From Chionoecetes opilio (lineage: Eukaryota; Arthropoda; Malacostraca; Decapoda; Majidae), in assembly GCA_016584305.1 (NCBI GenBank), contig JACEEZ010018480.1:130127-194126 (forward strand): DNA of 64,000 nucleotides, read 5' to 3'. Every line of letters starts with the position of its first letter. Within the stretch, counting starts at the first letter, position 1. Below are positions 44,801-64,000 of this stretch, piece after piece. A program made the translations under genes and the position numbers. Below the pieces are notes generated by a model. The model was not told where the DNA came from. It worked only from the letters and a program-made list of their open reading frames with translations, and searched no databases.

Positions 44801-47499
44801 TGCAGCTGAATTTTGTTTATACTCAAGAAAATGTTTAAGAAAATCAAGAAAACTCTTCTTAGTAGAGTTAAGAGTGAATAATTTTTTTAAGGGAAATCAA
44901 GTTATGATAGCTGAGAACTCTTCCATGAGACACTTTGATCTGTGCAAACAATGTTCTTCTGTAAAAGTGTCACAAAGGATAGGAAAAACAACAGAAGATG
45001 GAAACATATCAACAAAAATATGAAACATCTCAAATACTTCAGGAAGGAAAATAAAGGTTCCTGAGAGATAGACTACTGAAAATGCCCCTTTGATCCTTTC
45101 AGTTATATCTTACAAAAGAGATATCATACAGACACATGTTGAAAATTCCCATATTTCAGGGTCACCAAAGAAAAACTCTAATGCATTCATAACTTCATCA
45201 CAATTATACTCTCCACAACTTTTCTCATCATACTTTAACACAAGCTGCTTTGACATCCAGACTATACTCACCGCACGTTAATTTGGCGAAAATGGGGCCC
45301 CTTCACTCCCCCCTTCTGAACGCACGGGATTGACTGAGGTGTTGGGTGTTGGGGCGGAACAAGGCATTCTCACCCAACACCCAACACTTCAGCCAATCCC
45401 GTGCGTTCGTAAGGGGGGAGTGAGGGGGCCCCATTTTCACCACCTTAACGTGCACCGACTATACACTTATGCCTAATACAATGGCGATCCTTTCCAGAAC
45501 TTCAGAAAGTCGCTGGTGAAAATGTTTGCCTCCCGGGACGAGGACTGCATCTTCTTTGAGACGGTGAAGCGGCTGCGTCACTTCCCCCACATGGTGCTGC
45601 AGTGCGTGCCGCTGCCCAGGGAGACCGGGGACATGGCGCCCATCTACTTCAAGGTAGCATAGAGACAATTCCCTATACTCGCCACACGTTAAGCTGGCAA
45701 AAATTGGGCTCCTTCACTCCCTCCTTCCGAACGCACGGGATTGGCTGAGGTGTTAAGTGTTGGGGCTTTATTTACGGCGGAACTTGGGAGTAAGGCATTC
45801 TCACCCAACACCCAACACCTCAGGCAATCCCGTGCATTCGGATGGGGGGAGTGAAGGAGCCCAATTTTCGCCAGCTTAACGTGCAGCGACTATGTTCCAT
45901 GCCATTTTTTTCATGTATCTGTGAGGCTGAGGAAGAGTATAAGTGCAGAGACAGGAGTGTGTGGAGGCATCTGCTTTGCCACCGTCTTGGAGAAGCTTAG
46001 GTGATCGGCATCAATGTTGATAGAATAGATTTGTTAAGGTTGCAGTATATCCTTGGAGGCACTGTTTAGTAATGGTCTGATTCTAACTTCTTTGCATCAT
46101 CATTTAATCACAACCAGAATTGGCATGGTGGGAAGCATAGCTAAGTTATGTGATATCATTTTGTCTGTATTATTATGTAACAGGATTTATTGTCATCAAT
46201 TGTCATTAAAGTGCTATCCATTTTCAGCATCAATCAGATTTCTAAAGTGAACTCAAAATGTATTTCTCCATCATAACAGGCTTTGAGATGTCATTAGTAC
46301 ACCAGCAAGGAGTAATATGGAAAATCTTACCATTAGACTTAGCTGCAGTCTGTCTGTCTATGGAAAATTTTACCATTAAACAGTCAGCTTCAGTCTTTCT
46401 TTCTTCTTGTTTATATGGAGAATTTTACCATTAGACAGTCAGCAGCAGCCTTTCTTTCTTCTTGTTTATATGGAGAATTTTACCATTAAACAGTCACCTG
46501 CAGCCTTTCTTTCTTGTTGTTTGTATGGAAAGTTTTACCATTAGACAGTCAGCAGCAGGGTTTCTTTCTTCTTATTTGCACAGAAAGCCATCATGGAGTG
46601 TGAGAAGGAGTGGGCTCAGAACAAGAAGCTGGTGGAGCTGAAGGGGCGGGACGTGCGGCGCGGCGTGCCCAAAGGTCTGCCGTACTTCTTTGTGGACTTT
46701 GCCATGGACGCCGGCTTTGCCCACGTCATTGAAGACGAGCAGGACTTCCCCAACAACTTTGCTCAGGTATGTTGTTGCTCCCGAACTAAATTGGCCCACA
46801 CACCCTTTTTATATCCTCTTATTGCCTTCTTTATAGGGACTGGCAATTTAGCGGGCTTTTTGTTACTTCTTTTTATTGCCCTTGGCCAGTCCTTTGTGAT
46901 GTAAAAACAAAACAAAACAAATGTATTCCTATGCATTTTTAATCCGTCAGTTCATTGCATGACTCGTAATTTTTAACTCTTACTGGTGAAGCTACAACTA
47001 ATTTTTTTTCTGTGGTGTGGCATGGACAAGAGAATTGATGATACTTGTCTCCAGAATCTTTGCATGTCATAGATGTCTGAAAACTCCCTGGGAGGTTTTT
47101 ACTTGCCATGAAACAAAGATGAAGCTCGGCACTGTTTCTTCTTCCTTTTGACTTCATTATTTATATGTATCATCTTGGATCCTTCTTGAGTGCCTCCTCA
47201 CATATGCAAAAATGGGCAAGTTCTCCAATTTACAGCAAGAGTTCTCATTATCAGAACTCATATTGTACTGGTGATTTGTTACTAATGAGGACACTGTTTT
47301 TTCTTCACCAGGGAATGATACATTAATTACGGCCTTACTTTCTTGTATGAACATTTTACAGGAGATTGTGGGAGGGATGCTAGACCTGGACACTAACCTT
47401 TGGCGGAAACCTCGGCGGGAGAACTTTGACAGCCAGCGCAGGAAGGTGATGGAGTTCAGCCGGTGGTACAAGGAGTTCGACCCCACACAGGAGGGTTGA
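28308..47499 (+). CDS. CWF19L2: CWF19-like protein 2 (CwfJ family), complete 16-exon gene span
   Basis: CDS join: 28308-28394, 29356-29559, 30203-30457, 30938-31048, 31350-31553, 31754-32595, 36948-37043, 38005-38173, 39093-39281, 41714-41858, 42684-42820, 43217-43492, 44336-44452, 45498-45653, 46584-46766, 47362-47499; 3309 bases, 1102 residues, all phases joining. CWF19L2 is a spliceosome-associated protein of the intron-lariat complex, related to yeast Drn1/Cwf19 and linked to lariat debranching. Recognisable conserved blocks: ELNPYYKDGGTG (exon 5), LTDKEMNDLAAKLMKAELMG (exon 9), then CwfJ_C_1 (about 886-985, with [11 protein letters not shown] and PGHCCIVPIHH) and CwfJ_C_2 (about 1000-1100, ending SRWYKEFDP). 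The vertebrate protein is about 890 residues; the excess comes from an Arg/Ser/Asp repeat domain in exon 6 and low-complexity inserts. A nuclear site fits the Lys-rich and RS-like regions. Confidence 0.94.
28403..28658 (+). mobile_element. LINE 3'-end fragment, family B, with poly(A)
   Basis: Contains cactgataaactctggatc, tttttcaagagagaggtatc, cctcccgaactaaact, ggggactggcagctagcagg and a 15-base A run. Inside CWF19L2 intron 1. Confidence 0.75.
28812..29015 (+). repeat. Dispersed repeat A copy
   Basis: Starts acataagaacatgagaaaat, contains aaggaagctacaagaggc and runs to ccaccctatttgtgaac. Confidence 0.8.
29228..29312 (+). repeat. Dispersed repeat A, 3' part
   Basis: Matches agctccctattgactctgca through ccaccctatttgtgaacctc. 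Confidence 0.7.
29356..29559 (+). CDS. CWF19L2: CWF19L2 exon 2 (Lys-rich)
   Basis: Acceptor cccgccag, donor gtgagg. Contains HTWMLPSVEARLDAD, then a long Lys run that can act as nuclear localisation signal, then a Ser run. In frame at both ends. Confidence 0.9.
29645..29808. repeat. Tandem duplication, about 82 bp x 2
   Basis: Copies share gttatttgttttgtggtttg and atttaatacatcataactta. In CWF19L2 intron 2. Confidence 0.9.
30203..30457 (+). CDS. CWF19L2: CWF19L2 exon 3 (APLKAPSPQ repeats)
   Basis: Acceptor cttttcag, donor gtaaag. Contains about four tandem 27-base units encoding APLKAPSPQ-like nonapeptides, ending KRDGWME, which joins MTSLFG of the next exon. Confidence 0.88.
30524..30622. 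repeat. Degenerate TTAGG-like tract
   Basis: Repeated ttaggttaggtt motifs with substitutions, the complementary orientation to the tract at 25495. Confidence 0.7.
30843..30928 (-). repeat. Dispersed repeat A, reverse copy
   Basis: Plus strand reads ggaactaccacatataggtc and ttatagcttccttattttct, ending next to the acceptor of CWF19L2 exon 4. Confidence 0.75.
30938..31048 (+). CDS. CWF19L2: CWF19L2 exon 4
   Basis: Acceptor gtccgtag, donor gtaggc. Encodes MTSLFGTFSRHEIRER and a charged Glu/Lys helix. A reverse copy of dispersed repeat A ends roughly 10-15 bases before the acceptor. Confidence 0.87.
31350..31553 (+). CDS. CWF19L2: CWF19L2 exon 5
   Basis: Acceptor atcccccag, donor gttagt. Encodes the strongly conserved ELNPYYKDGGTGLP and a helical block ending IAAERWG. 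Confidence 0.92.
31754..32595 (+). CDS. CWF19L2: CWF19L2 exon 6 (RS-like repeat domain)
   Basis: Acceptor ctttcag, donor gtgagt. Starts SLARFNELLAEAE (conserved) and continues into about eight tandem 36-base units encoding REGDRDRVINIS-like dodecapeptides, then SR and SS runs. Open for the whole 842 bases despite the repeats, which supports translation. Ends in phase 2. Confidence 0.85.
32715..32930. repeat. Interrupted (CT)n microsatellite
   Basis: CT units with many short interruptions such as cctctatcctctt and ctcatctct. Confidence 0.9.
33160..33232. repeat. (CAT)n microsatellite
   Basis: Repeats of CATCAT with CTTCCT and AAG interruptions. Confidence 0.85.
33600..36925. repeat. 21-bp satellite (ttcattactccattactcca c)
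   Basis: Unit of 21 bases, well ordered from about 36240 to 36860 (nearly identical copies) and increasingly degenerate towards 33600. Variants ctctattac and tacttcac mark sub-lineages. The unit length being a multiple of three gives fake SLLHYST frames. Confidence 0.9.
36948..37043 (+). CDS. CWF19L2: CWF19L2 exon 7
   Basis: Acceptor ccttccag, donor gtgagt; phase ag joined to a. Encodes YSQKLLRPSEEP and SLRFQKPGED, the family's xLxRPS and FxKPxED patterns. It lies directly after a 3.3-kb pyrimidine-rich satellite. Confidence 0.82.
37213..37395. mobile_element. Foldback element with tRNA-like arms
   Basis: Left arm gagtaccaggtcggattcga followed by acccctggacagagcg; right arm is its reverse complement with few changes, ending tcgacctggtactcttat. 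Each arm contains a B-box-like ggggttcaaattcg. Two head-to-head tRNA-derived units, possibly a SINE dimer. Confidence 0.65.
37505..37870. mobile_element. Non-autonomous hAT element (366 bp) with 8-bp TSD
   Basis: Starts cagggttgcacaaa and ends tttgcccgcccctg, imperfect terminal inverted repeats. Flanked by identical gagtagaa at 37497-37504 and 37871-37878, the 8-base target duplication expected of hAT. Confidence 0.88.
38005..38173 (+). CDS. CWF19L2: CWF19L2 exon 8
   Basis: Acceptor ccaaacag, donor gtaagg. Encodes a basic segment with SRWQKKG and then a Ser run. The phase fits both neighbours. Confidence 0.8.
38262..38395 (-). mobile_element. LINE 3'-end fragment, family B, reverse
   Basis: Plus strand reads tacatcacataggactggcc, taattgccagtccctataaa and ggacagtaagagaatata, the reverse complement of the family B tail. 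Confidence 0.75.
38700..38865 (+). mobile_element. RTE-type LINE 3' tail, family C
   Basis: Shares actagggttgcctgtcggga, aatgatgaacgccaacaata and the end gggaaaatctgactttaaaa with the copies at 16366 and 41110. Confidence 0.65.
38998..39070 (-). repeat. Dispersed repeat A, reverse copy
   Basis: Plus strand gagaactaccacatgtaggt and cttgtagcttccttattttc; ends about 22 bases before the CWF19L2 exon 9 acceptor. Confidence 0.75.
39093..39281 (+). CDS. CWF19L2: CWF19L2 exon 9 (with triplicated donor)
   Basis: Acceptor tttcctcag. Ends AAKLMKAELMGND, the conserved linker. The first donor (GT at 39282) is followed by two in-frame copies at 39309 and 39336, made by 27-base tandem duplication. The first is used here because it joins AQATKLKTRLE as in the family. 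Confidence 0.85.
39282..39346 (+). repeat. 27-bp repeat carrying spare 5' splice sites
   Basis: Unit gtgagtatgagtcaggtggg plus caatgat. Donors gtgagt occur at 39282, 39309 and 39336, all in the same reading frame. Confidence 0.9.
39347..40766. mobile_element. 1.42-kb near-perfect palindromic element
   Basis: Two arms of about 700 bases mirror around 40056 (centre gaaatcgggtaatttacccg). Terminal sequences accaccgaga... and ...tctcggtgg. Flanked by gtatgag at 39340-39346 and 40767-40773, a candidate 7-base target duplication. Each arm holds two diverged direct copies of a 300-base module. No coding capacity seen. Confidence 0.85.
40776..41110 (+). mobile_element. RTE-type LINE C-terminus and 3' tail, family C
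   Basis: Encodes LRWFGHLKRREGGEALGRAV, GRPRKTWRQCVEEDLAALGI and WKSIIGRLTS then stop (to 41073), the typical C-terminal end of RTE-like reverse transcriptases. The tail gacgttaaacagaaagag links it to the other two copies. Confidence 0.75.
41714..41858 (+). CDS. CWF19L2: CWF19L2 exon 10
   Basis: Acceptor tgtctccag, donor gtgggt. Encodes ATKLKTRLEAAREVR, a Gly-rich insert and VIVLTRTDSRG across the junction, a conserved strand of the family. Confidence 0.9.
42014..42268 (+). mobile_element. tRNA-derived SINE
   Basis: A-box-like tggtgtagtggctagc and B-box-like gggtttgaatct spaced as in a tRNA gene. The body contains gataaatggatacctggg and ttctcacccaccacaggctc. In CWF19L2 intron 10. Confidence 0.75.
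42684..42820 (+). CDS. CWF19L2: CWF19L2 exon 11
   Basis: Acceptor gtggtggcag, donor gtgaga. Encodes a basic region and then RDRYFPDDDHYNLKNM, matching the RYFxDDD conserved block. Confidence 0.9.
43217..43492 (+). CDS. CWF19L2: CWF19L2 exon 12 (start of CwfJ_C_1)
   Basis: Acceptor gtccacag, donor gtgatt (non-consensus after position 3, so weak). Encodes IDDMFMSKTA, a charged helix and [21 protein letters not shown]. The donor region is itself tandemly duplicated about 145 bases downstream. Confidence 0.92.
43490..43775. repeat. Tandem duplication over the exon 12 donor, about 145 bp x 2
   Basis: aaggtgattgatggcc at 43490 recurs as aaggtgattgcc at 43635, and gatttagtgctgtgaact follows in both. 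Confidence 0.85.
44130..44295. repeat. Short tandem repeats (ttcacagtagattcaccagc)
   Basis: About four units of about 40 bases ending shortly before the exon 13 acceptor. Confidence 0.8.
44336..44452 (+). CDS. CWF19L2: CWF19L2 exon 13 (CwfJ_C_1, HIT-like motif)
   Basis: Acceptor tatacag, donor gtaggg. Encodes CYLSLPAHQSLTPGHCCIVP and IHHIS, the HIT-like histidine segment of the family, and EEDLWDEVQ. Confidence 0.93.
45263..45463. mobile_element. Palindromic MITE family M, copy 1
   Basis: Starts tatactcaccgcacgttaat and ends with ttaacgtgcaccgactata. Arms include atggggccccttcactcccc and its complement. No internal ORF. Confidence 0.85.
45498..45653 (+). CDS. CWF19L2: CWF19L2 exon 14 (CwfJ_C_1 end), flanked by MITEs
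   Basis: Acceptor tttccag, donor gtagca. Encodes FRKSLVKMF, DCIFFETV and GDMAPIYFK. A palindromic MITE ends 34 bases before it and another begins 20 bases after it. Confidence 0.93.
45674..45893. mobile_element. Palindromic MITE family M, copy 2
   Basis: Starts tatactcgccacacgttaag and ends ttaacgtgcagcgactat. Larger loop than copy 1 (ctttatttacggcggaactt). Confidence 0.85.
46360..46582. repeat. About 60-bp tandem repeat ending at the exon 15 acceptor
   Basis: Three to four copies of attttaccattagacagtca plus a tctttcttcttgttt pyrimidine tract. The last copy supplies the tract for the functional acceptor. Confidence 0.85.
46584..46766 (+). CDS. CWF19L2: CWF19L2 exon 15 (CwfJ_C_2)
   Basis: Acceptor ttgcacag, donor gtatgt. 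Encodes KAIMECEKEW, VPKGLPYFFVDF and GFAHVIEDEQDFP, diagnostic of CwfJ_C_2. The upstream acceptor region is tandemly repeated about four times. Confidence 0.94.
46772..46922 (+). mobile_element. LINE 3'-end fragment, family B
   Basis: Contains cccgaactaaattggcccac, atagggactggcaatttagc and ggccagtcctttgtgatgta then an A-rich tail. Confidence 0.75.
47362..47499 (+). CDS. CWF19L2: CWF19L2 exon 16 (terminal)
   Basis: Acceptor attttacag. Encodes EIVGGMLDLDTNLWRKP through FSRWYKEFDPTQEG and TGA at 47497-47499. Full length relative to the family C-terminus. A gtgagt shortly after (about 47563) may mark a 3'UTR intron. Confidence 0.93.
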   Translation, partial: EIVGGMLDLDTNLWRKPRRENFDSQRRKVMEFSRWYKEFDPTQEG

Positions 47500-48670
47500 A
47501 AGGTTGGAGGAGGCTGGAGGGTGGAAGGCTCTTGGATACCTTACAGCAGCTGTTCACTAAAAGGGTGAGTTATACTTTAGTTATTCATTGATAGAGGAAG
47601 GCAGAAACCCATGTCTGCCTCCATTGGTTTGACCACTGTTGTCTTGTTCTATCGTTGGGATTTCTCTTTAGAGTGTCCAGCTGCTGTCTTGTGATATAAG
47701 TGTTACTAATTCTTTGATATTTATTGTTGTCAATGATGGTGGTCATGTTCATGTTGCACTATCATTGCAAATCAACTTTTGCATTTTTTTTTTTTAATTA
47801 CAGTAGCTATTACTTGCATTTTACATGAACCTGCAAAAATGTACACATCCTCTAAAAATTCTCTAAATATTTTGTACATACCTCTCTTTCATCATAATCT
47901 AAAATTCATGTGATCCTTCCCTGGTCTGCCTCTGTCACTATAATGCCGTGACCACGGGGAGTAAAGCTGCCATGTACACCAGGTAACACATCCAGTCTTG
48001 CAAACCTGAGACTGTGACAGAAACACCGTCATTCCTGCTACCGTGACTTTCACACATTAGTTATTGGTGAGCAGTAATTGACAAACTCTGAAAGGCATTT
48101 TATGAAATGCTTTTAAAATTGAATATGTCAATAGATTTTCAAGTACAACTATTTGTATGTCTTTGAAAGATATGTATTATATGTTAAGCTTGTGCTGCAT
48201 TGAATGTCCTTCACTAGCCTTCGAGTGTCTCAAGGCTAAGTAGGAGGACCTCAGTGCTGATTTATTCACAGGATTTTCAGCTTCTTCTATGAATTCTATG
48301 AATATCTTTTAACATGACTCACGTGATCAGGAACTCGTTTTCAATATTTTTTAATCAAAGCGGAACGTTGCCTCATAATATTTATATATGATTAAGGTAA
48401 AGAAATTGTTATATACTAATTAAGATAAGCTCAGAGAAAAGTAAAGAAATTATGTTTGTACTTTTGTTTGTCTTATTTGCTAATACCAAGTAATTGTAAG
48501 CCATAGCATGCAAGTTGCATGAAGGGAAACATGCTTGAGTCCTGAATCATCTAGTACGTGTAAGATTTGCATCACATTATGCTCATATTTTTCCCTACAG
48601 CTGAGCTTCTCCAAACAAGTGGGGTGGTACATGACAAAAAGCACATTGCCTGTTTTTTGTTATCCTGAGA

Positions 48671-48676
48671 AATAAA
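48671..48676 (+). terminator. Candidate polyadenylation signal of CWF19L2
   Basis: AATAAA about 1.2 kb after the stop codon. An unseen 3'UTR intron or an earlier signal is possible. Confidence 0.3.
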
Positions 48677-48874
48677 ATACTGGAGGAAGGGATCTCAACT
48701 CGTCCCTTTAAATCTCCTCCTATAGCATGCGGGGAACACAGAGACATGCACCCTACCCTGTGTGTCTCAGGGAAGGCCCTAGGGTTAACCTCCCAGGCTG
48801 TCCGTAACTCAGTGTATGCTTTGTACATTAGTGTCAGGGGAGACAATAAGGAGACACGACCAGACAAGTGTAGA

Positions 48875-48880
48875 TTTATT
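48875..48880 (-). terminator. Polyadenylation signal of DHCR24
   Basis: TTTATT on the plus strand, AATAAA on the gene strand, 27 bases after the DHCR24 stop. This implies a very short 3'UTR. Confidence 0.5.
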
Positions 48881-48907
48881 TAACACTAACAATAATGTGA
48901 ATAATGC

Positions 48908-61893
<12,986 letters not shown>

Positions 61894-62061
61894 CTGACGG
61901 GGAAACATGGGCATAGCGTTAGTGGTATCCATTTATCACCCAGTAGGGGCCGTTAAAAAATTACATAACGCCTGAGGGGGGGAGACGGGGGGATATGGTG
62001 AAGTGTTTTATGAGCGTGACAGTGGGGGAACGGGGGTGCAGTTATGTCCCATAACCTACAT

Positions 62062-63016
62062 CATAGACCACTGTATACCTGGACTGTTCACGCGACAATG
62101 TTTTGAATTGCGGGGCTGCATAGGGGCCCGCGGGGCGCCCGACAAAGAGATATAGTGGTCTATGGACTATCATATAGACTGGTTTATCAGTATATATGGT
62201 ATGCTGTAATCTTCGTAAATGTTTGTTCTATAATATTATCAAATAAAAAACAGTAAAACACGCTAAAGAAATGCCATTACGAGACTATGAAGAAATATGC
62301 ATGAACTTAATATTCACTGAACTCTTCGCCATTTAAAACTTTGCGAGTCAACTTTTATTATGAAGGGTATCAATAGAAGCGGAATTTTATTAGCTTTCCA
62401 TTGATGTATTTCGTTATCTGATAAATTAATTAGAACCATGCATAAATTAGCGTTAAATAAAATAATAAAATCATCAATCGGGTAATTTTCCTGATTGATG
62501 ATGTTATTTGTTCACTTATATATTTCATTTTCTGATAAATGAATTAGTACCATGCATAAATTAGCGTTGCCTAAATAAATAACCTCATCAATCGGGGAAA
62601 TTACCCGATTGATGATTTTATTTATTTAGTTAACGCTAATTTATGCATGGTTCTAATTCATTTATCAGATAACGAAATATAGCAATGGAAAGCTAATAAA
62701 ATTGCGCTTCTATTGATACCCTTCATGATAAAAGTTGACTCGCAAAGTTTTAAATGGCGAAGAGTTGAAGTGAATATTAAGTTCATGCATATTTCTTCAT
62801 AGTCTCGTAATGGCATTTCTTTAGCGTGTTTTACTGTTTTTTATTTGATAATATTATAGAACAAACATTTACGAAGATTACAGTATATCATATATACTGA
62901 TAAACCAGTCTATATGATCCGTATATATATATATGAATCCGAGCGGCCCTCCGACTTCGGGCCCTTGCGCGACAGGCCGATATTCCGTGCGCAGTCCAGG
63001 TATATAGTGGTCTATG
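62062..63016. mobile_element. Palindromic TIR element, relative of the 39.3-kb palindrome
   Basis: Outer ends catagaccactgtatacctg (62062 on) and the reverse complement ending 63016. The foldback core 62163-62911 shares tttgttctataatattatca, atgcataaattagcgtta and aatgccattacgagact with the 39347-40766 element. Core centre near 62540-62600. Confidence 0.8.
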
Positions 63017-63427
63017 CCTACATCTATAACATTATCAGTTTTTCTAAAGAAAGGCCTATAGATGATAATTTGCAGGTACTTAGGCAAGGCATAATTATAT
63101 TATTGAACTTGAAAAAAATAGGAAAATTACTGGGGGGGGGGGGGGGGGTTTCTAGCTGGTGTTACAAAATTTTCTACGGGGGTCTGTCCGTGTGTTACAA
63201 GGCGTGACAAGGGGGGAGGGGTGTCAAAAAGGACAAAAACAAAAATATTACGTAATTTATTTATGTTCCCTTACCTTGCTGGATATCACTCAACCTCTAT
63301 ACGACATAGTTTACATTCAGTGGCGTACCCAGAAAATTTAAAAGGGGGCGGCCAATATATGGTGACAATGTAGGGTGAAGTGTTATGAGCGTGACAGGGG
63401 GGGGAGGGGGGGGGGGCGCGTGTATAG

Positions 63428-63482
63428 GCGAGACCACCGAGAGACAAGGCCTGGTACATCGCCTGTGACGGCACACCATAAG
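63428..63482. repeat. Solo terminal segment of the 39.3-kb palindrome family
   Basis: gcgagaccaccgagagacaa, ggcctggtacatcgcc and acaccataagg match the first 55 bases of the 39347 element. Confidence 0.75.
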
Positions 63483-63483
63483 G

Positions 63484-64000
63484 CCCGATTCACACTATAG
63501 GGACGGTCGCGCTCCACTCACGGTCCGGTCAAATATCATCACATGCATTGCAACGGAAGTATTCACACTGACAGTAACGGTCTAGGAGCTCAGGAGCTAG
63601 GAGCTCACAATACATTCAAAAGATATTTTGACCGGAGTGAGAGCGGAGGCCAGTTTTTCTCTTGGAGTGATTGCTTCTCTGAATGATGTGTGTTCCTTTT
63701 TCAGGTCATTCTGAATTTTTGATAGTATTTTTTCAAATGTTCCAATATTCATTCTGAAATAACTATGAAATTTACTTTCATCATCAATAAGACGGGGAAA
63801 CAGCGTATGGAATTCTCCTTCACTTTTGCTATCTTGCAAGATGGGATGAACCCACTCTCTCTTTCTTTTTCCACTTTGTTTTCTTTCTTCTTCTTGATCC
63901 AGTGCCATGGCGATCAGTGGCGTCACCGTGGGGGGGTTAAGGGGGACTGAGCCCCCCCAAGTCAAGGACTCAGCCCCCCCAAAATTGCTGCTAGTAGCCT
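63484..64000 (-). mobile_element. PIF/Harbinger element fragment
   Basis: Left end ggcccgattcacactatag resembles known Harbinger termini. On the minus strand 63965-63597 encodes REWVHPILQDSKSEGEFHTL and FRMNIGTFEKILSKIQNDL, then ITPREKLASAL, the N-terminal part of HARBI1-like nucleases. It then goes out of frame and stops, so the nuclease core is absent here. Continuation past the window end is possible. Confidence 0.75.

Larger units (their letters stand above)
47500..48907. other. Convergent 3' regions of CWF19L2 and DHCR24
   Basis: No coding sequence supported. A plus-strand AATAAA at 48671-48676 could end CWF19L2 and a minus-strand one at 48875-48880 ends DHCR24, so the two transcripts would stop about 200 bases apart. 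The rest is AT-rich single-copy-looking sequence. Confidence 0.45.

Overview
This window is nuclear genomic DNA of an arthropod, most likely a decapod crustacean and probably a crab. The reasons are spliced genes with GT-AG introns, an insect-like Echinoid gene, very dense microsatellites and minisatellites, degenerate TTAGG-type (arthropod telomere motif) tracts, and many decayed LINE, hAT, pogo-like and PIF/Harbinger copies. The species call is inference. No prokaryotic, rRNA or CRISPR feature was seen.

Three protein-coding genes can be rebuilt exon by exon with matching splice phases. (1) Plus strand, 7380-14215, 5' partial: a seven-Ig, FN3, single-pass membrane adhesion protein that ends in the PDZ ligand EIIV. 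This identifies it as an Echinoid (ed) orthologue; its 3'UTR runs to a poly(A) signal near 16140. (2) Plus strand, 28308-47499: a complete 16-exon CWF19L2 (CwfJ family, intron-lariat spliceosome factor) of 1102 residues, with an inserted Arg/Ser-rich repeat domain and a conserved CwfJ C-terminus. (3) Minus strand, 48908-61893, 5' partial: ten exons of DHCR24 (delta24-sterol reductase), lacking only the N-terminal exon. CWF19L2 and DHCR24 converge, with their stop codons about 1.4 kb apart.

Layout: 1-7379 is intron or upstream DNA of echinoid, full of tandem repeats; 7380-16146 is echinoid; 17447-24478 is two large 31/33-bp purine-rich minisatellite arrays split by about 290 bp of unique sequence; 25391-27838 is a nested inverted-repeat element; 28.3-47.5 kb is CWF19L2, with a 3.3-kb 21-bp satellite, a hAT MITE with perfect 8-bp target duplication, a 1.4-kb palindrome and a tRNA-derived SINE in its introns; 48.9-61.9 kb is DHCR24, with a pogo-like element, a frameshifted hAT/ZBED transposase and an interrupted LINE in its introns; 62-64 kb holds a second palindromic element and a PIF/Harbinger fragment.

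The main points for a second look are: an in-frame triplicated splice donor in CWF19L2 (+0/+9/+18 residues), an exon of the same gene sandwiched between two complementary MITEs, a pogo-like insertion whose empty site survives in a tandem duplicate next door, a GC-AG intron in DHCR24, two related palindromic element families, and the nested TTCGACGG-rich element at 25.4-27.8 kb.
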